DNA of 64,000 nt from Planctomycetota bacterium. Lineage in GTDB: Bacteria > Planctomycetota > OFTM77. Below are positions 61,118 to 64,000 of this stretch, piece after piece. The notes below the pieces were generated by a model. It saw only the letters and a list, made by a program, of their open reading frames with translations, ran no database searches and had not been told where the DNA came from. Position numbers and translations under genes: made by a program. The stretch covers positions 62,001-126,000 of the forward strand of contig JAJDCO010000001.1 in the NCBI GenBank assembly GCA_029260795.1, read 5' to 3'. How positions within the stretch are numbered: position 1 is the stretch's first letter; every line of letters begins with the position of its first letter.

Positions 61118-64000
61118 ATGACCTCTCTGTTGCTCCTGCTCGCGGTGACGTGGTCTCCATTCGACGGCGAGCGCGTCGAGTTCGGGCGCGACGTCCGACC
61201 GATCCTCTCACAGGCTTGCTACCCCTGCCACGGTCCCGACGACGGCAAACGAGAAGCCGGGCTTCGACTCGATCGCGCCGATGTCGTCCACGATCCTCGA
61301 GAGATCCTCGTCCCCGGGTCACCCAGTGGCAGCGAGCTCTACTACCGGATCACAACCGACAGCAGCCTCGAGCGCATGCCGCCCGAAACGGCTCTGCATC
61401 AGCTGACCTCGGAGCAGGTCGACGTCCTACGGCGGTGGATCGAGCAAGGGGCCTCGTACGAAGAGCACTGGTCTTTCCAACCGATCCGTCGCCCCGAGGT
61501 CCCGGCCGTCCGCCACACGAGCTGGCCGGTCAACGCGATCGATCACTTCGTGCTGGAGCGCCTCGAGGGGCTCGACCTCGGCCCGGCCGACGAGGCCGAC
61601 CGTCGTACGCTGATCCGCCGCCTGACTCTCGATCTGACCGGTTTGCCTCCGACGCTGGACGAGATCGCGACCTTCGTCGCCGACTCCTCACCGGACGCCG
61701 TCGAGAAGCTCGTCGATCGTCTGCTCGCCAGCCCCGCCTACGCCGAGCGCATGACGCTCGCCTGGATGGACGCGGCCCGCTACGGCGACACCAGCGTCTT
61801 TCACGCCGACGGTCCGCGCTCGATGTGGCCTTGGCGGGATTGGGTCCTCGATGCCTACGAGCACAACCTGCCCTTCGACGAGTTCACGCTCGCCCAGCTC
61901 GCCGGCGACCTCGTGCCGGGCGCGACCCTCGAGCAGCGCATCGCCACCGGCTTCATCCGCAACAACGGCACCTCGGACGAAGGCGGTGCGATCGACGAGG
62001 AGCTCCGTGTCTCGTACATGATCGACCGCGTCAAGACGACGGGCAACGTTTGGCTCGGTCTGAGCACCGAGTGCGCACAGTGCCACGAGCACAAGTACGA
62101 CCCCATCAGCCAGCGCGACTACTATCGCCTCTTTGCGTTTTTCAATCAGAGCGTCGAGAAGGGCTTCCAGACGCGGCAGGGAAACGCGGCACCCGTGATG
62201 ACCGTGCCCGCTGCCGATCAAGGTCGACGCCTGGAAGAGCTCGAAACGATCCTTCAGGCCACCGAAGGTTACCTGAGCTCAGTGCAGCCCCCCGCTCTCG
62301 AGCTCGCCGCTTGGGCCGAGGACCAGCGTCAGAAGATCCTCGCATTGCAAGTTCCGACGCTCACTCCTTGGCAAGCGCTTGGGCCTCTTCGAGCCGGATC
62401 GAGCCGCGAAGCATTCCAGAAAACCTACGGCCCGGAGAAGCACGTCGACCTGGCGGCCAAGACCGCGGGGCTGTTCTGGGAGTCTCGTGACGACCTGGTC
62501 GACGGCGCCGTTCATGCCCTGGCCTTGCCCAACAACTCGGCGCTCTACCTCTATCGAACGATCCACGTCGACCAAGCGACGACGCGCAGCGCCTCCTTCG
62601 GCAGCGACGATACGCTGCAGGTTTGGCTGAACGGTGAGTCGCTCCTGGCGACCGAGGTGTACCGCGCTGCGGCTGCTGATCAGAATCGCCTCGTCCTCGA
62701 CTTGAAGGCCGGTCCGAACCGGCTGCTGATCAAGGTCGTCAACGGCGGTGGGCAGTCGGGAGTCTACTTCAAGCTTCTCGGGCTGCCGGTACCGGACGCC
62801 GTGGCCGCGACCTTGGGCGCGGAGCGCTCGGCACGGACCCCGGAGCAGCTCGAGGCGCTGCGGGACTACTTCGTGCGCAACGTCTGGTCAGTCGGTCGAC
62901 GCCGCGTCACCGAGCTTCAATCGACCCGCAACGAGCTCACGACTCTGCAGCAGAGCATTCCCACCGTCATGGTCATGGAAGACTTGCCTGAAGGTCGTCC
63001 GACCTACTTGCTCGACCGCGGTCAGTACGACGCTCCGAAGCGGGACCAATCGCTCGAGCCGGGCGTCCTCGAGTTCCTTCTGCCGATGCCGAACAACGCC
63101 CCCCGGAACCGACTGGGCTTGGCTCAGTGGCTCATCGACCCCGATCATCCATTGACCGCCCGTGTCGCCGTCAACCGATACTGGGCGATGCTGCTCGGGA
63201 CGGGCCTGGTGGGCACGGTGATGGACTTCGGCTCCCAAGGTGAGTTCCCGAGCCACCCTCAGCTTCTCGATTGGCTGGCCGCGGAGTTCATCGCGAGCGG
63301 CTGGAACGTGAAGCACATTCTGAAGCTGATCGTGCTGTCCTCGACCTATCGGCAGTCGTCTCATCGACGCCCGGAGCTGACGGATCTCGACCCTCGCAAT
63401 CGAATGCTGGGACGGGCGCCGCGCTTTCGGCTGCAGGGCGAGTTCATTCGAGACCAGGCATTGGCGGTGAGCGGCCTGCTCGTCGATCGCGTCGGCGGTC
63501 CGGGCGTGCGACCCTATCAGCCGCCCGGCCTCTGGAACGAGGTGTCGCTCGACAAGAACGTGCGCTTCGCTCGGGAGAGCGGCGAGGCGTTGTATCGTCG
63601 GTCGATGTACATCTACTGGAAGCGCTCGGCGCCGATGCCCGCCATGACAATCTTCGATGCACCCACGCGCGAGAAATGCGTCGTGCAGCGGCAACGCACC
63701 AACACACCGCTCCAAGCCTTGGTGACGCTCAACGACGTGCAGTTCGTCGAAGCGGCGCGCCACCTCGCCGAGCGCATGATGAGGGCGGGCTCCGACTTCA
63801 AGAAGCGACTCGACCACGGCTTCGAGCGTTGTACCGGCCGACCGGCAGACGAGCGACGCCGCACGATCATGCGAAGCGTGCTCGACCGTCAGCTCGCCAC
63901 CTTCCGCGCCGATCCCGCGGCTGCGGCCGCACTGGTGGCGGTGGGCGATTCGAGTCGTGACGAGAGCTTGGAGGCCGTCGAGCACGCGGCCTGGACCGTG
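61118..64000 (+). CDS. PSD1-type protein: DUF1549/DUF1553 with c-type cytochrome domain (partial at window end)
   Basis: There are 961 codons without a stop to the window edge. A hydrophobic signal (TSLLLLLAVTW) is followed by a Planctomycete cytochrome c domain with heme site CYPCH (residues 34-38; EFGRDVRPILSQACYPCHGP). DUF1549 follows (NAIDHFVLERLEGLDL, LTLDLTGLPPTLDEIATFV, GDLVPGATLEQRIATGFIRN) with a second CAQCH heme-like motif in GLSTECAQCHEHKYDP. A beta-rich insertion (about 470-560) with DDTLQVWLNGESLLA precedes DUF1553 (NRLGLAQWLIDPDHPLTARV, GGPGVRPYQPPGLWNEVS, NTPLQALVTLNDVQFVEAA). GAGGAA lies 4 bases before the ATG. Usually a DUF1501 gene follows; it would be outside the window. 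Confidence 0.92.
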   Translation, partial: MTSLLLLLAVTWSPFDGERVEFGRDVRPILSQACYPCHGPDDGKREAGLRLDRADVVHDPREILVPGSPSGSELYYRITTDSSLERMPPETALHQLTSEQVDVLRRWIEQGASYEEHWSFQPIRRPEVPAVRHTSWPVNAIDHFVLERLEGLDLGPADEADRRTLIRRLTLDLTGLPPTLDEIATFVADSSPDAVEKLVDRLLASPAYAERMTLAWMDAARYGDTSVFHADGPRSMWPWRDWVLDAYEHNLPFDEFTLAQLAGDLVPGATLEQRIATGFIRNNGTSDEGGAIDEELRVSYMIDRVKTTGNVWLGLSTECAQCHEHKYDPISQRDYYRLFAFFNQSVEKGFQTRQGNAAPVMTVPAADQGRRLEELETILQATEGYLSSVQPPALELAAWAEDQRQKILALQVPTLTPWQALGPLRAGSSREAFQKTYGPEKHVDLAAKTAGLFWESRDDLVDGAVHALALPNNSALYLYRTIHVDQATTRSASFGSDDTLQVWLNGESLLATEVYRAAAADQNRLVLDLKAGPNRLLIKVVNGGGQSGVYFKLLGLPVPDAVAATLGAERSARTPEQLEALRDYFVRNVWSVGRRRVTELQSTRNELTTLQQSIPTVMVMEDLPEGRPTYLLDRGQYDAPKRDQSLEPGVLEFLLPMPNNAPRNRLGLAQWLIDPDHPLTARVAVNRYWAMLLGTGLVGTVMDFGSQGEFPSHPQLLDWLAAEFIASGWNVKHILKLIVLSSTYRQSSHRRPELTDLDPRNRMLGRAPRFRLQGEFIRDQALAVSGLLVDRVGGPGVRPYQPPGLWNEVSLDKNVRFARESGEALYRRSMYIYWKRSAPMPAMTIFDAPTREKCVVQRQRTNTPLQALVTLNDVQFVEAARHLAERMMRAGSDFKKRLDHGFERCTGRPADERRRTIMRSVLDRQLATFRADPAAAAALVAVGDSSRDESLEAVEHAAWTV

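Noticed and set aside
1-64000. tRNA, rRNA, IS element, prophage or defence-system genes.
   Set aside because: I looked for cloverleaf-like sequences, transposases, integrases and nuclease/helicase sets and saw none I could support by eye. A tRNAscan or covariance search could still reveal a small RNA gene.

Overview
The window looks like a chromosomal segment from a high-GC member of the Planctomycetota. Pointers are a DUF1549/DUF1553 (PSD1-type) c-type cytochrome protein, several CRTAC1-type FG-GAP lipoproteins, a TIGR02999-like sigma factor next to a Ser/Thr kinase, an ECF sigma domain fused to a membrane anchor and carboxypeptidase-regulatory-like modules, Kelch and LamG secreted proteins, and a MoxR-DUF58-vWA operon. 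The genus is not fixed by what I can see. No rRNA, tRNA, CRISPR array, IS element or phage genes were recognised.

Layout. 1-2.4 kb: a BNR_4 lipoprotein flanked by three copies of an intergenic repeat. 2.4-8.6 kb (minus): two CRTAC1-family lipoprotein genes; the upstream one has an in-frame UGA in the middle of its conserved sequence. 8.9-13.9 kb (plus): a pectate-lyase-like beta-helix protein and an FG-GAP/double-LamG protein. 14-17.3 kb (minus): the sigma-carboxypeptidase-regulatory fusion and an ATP10-like lipoprotein. 17.4-21.9 kb: THUMP rRNA methyltransferase, a two-component system (minus) and FabH. 21.9-22.5 kb: two abutting gene remnants, one of them BioY. 22.7-28.5 kb (plus): a compact five-gene operon of C39-like peptidase, RLAN/RimK ATP-grasp ligase, GCS2-type carboxylate-amine ligase, GNAT-nitrilase fusion and N-formylglutamate amidohydrolase-like enzyme. 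It looks like a peptide-like amide metabolite or peptide-modification pathway. 28.5-33.8 kb (minus): a type II NADH dehydrogenase, then an ECF sigma/anti-sigma operon with a Spy-like protein, a coiled-coil Gly/Arg-tailed protein and a GGRRGG-repeat protein, ended by a strong terminator. 34-41.7 kb (plus): SEC-C protein, sigma factor plus kinase, S9 peptidase, Kelch protein, MBL hydrolase. 42-47.2 kb (minus): 2OG oxygenase, pseudopilin, membrane protein, and a DUF4266-DUF3570-(thioredoxin-ApbE) operon. 47.3-56.8 kb (minus): MoxR/DUF58/vWA/vWA operon continuing into a TPR protein and a 1272-residue membrane protein. 57.2-60.2 kb (minus): a rhamnogalacturonan-lyase-like secreted protein. The end holds a PQQ beta-propeller remnant and the divergent PSD1 gene running off the window.

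Most notable: two minus-strand genes carry an in-frame UGA after which the protein continues. Each UGA is followed at 19-22 nt by the apical loop of a hairpin of the size and position expected for a bacterial SECIS element. One loop reads GGUC, as in the E. coli fdhF element. This makes them candidate selenoproteins of unusual type (a CRTAC1/thioredoxin lipoprotein and a Bat-operon TPR protein). Selenocysteine machinery is not in the window, so the claim is testable but unproven.
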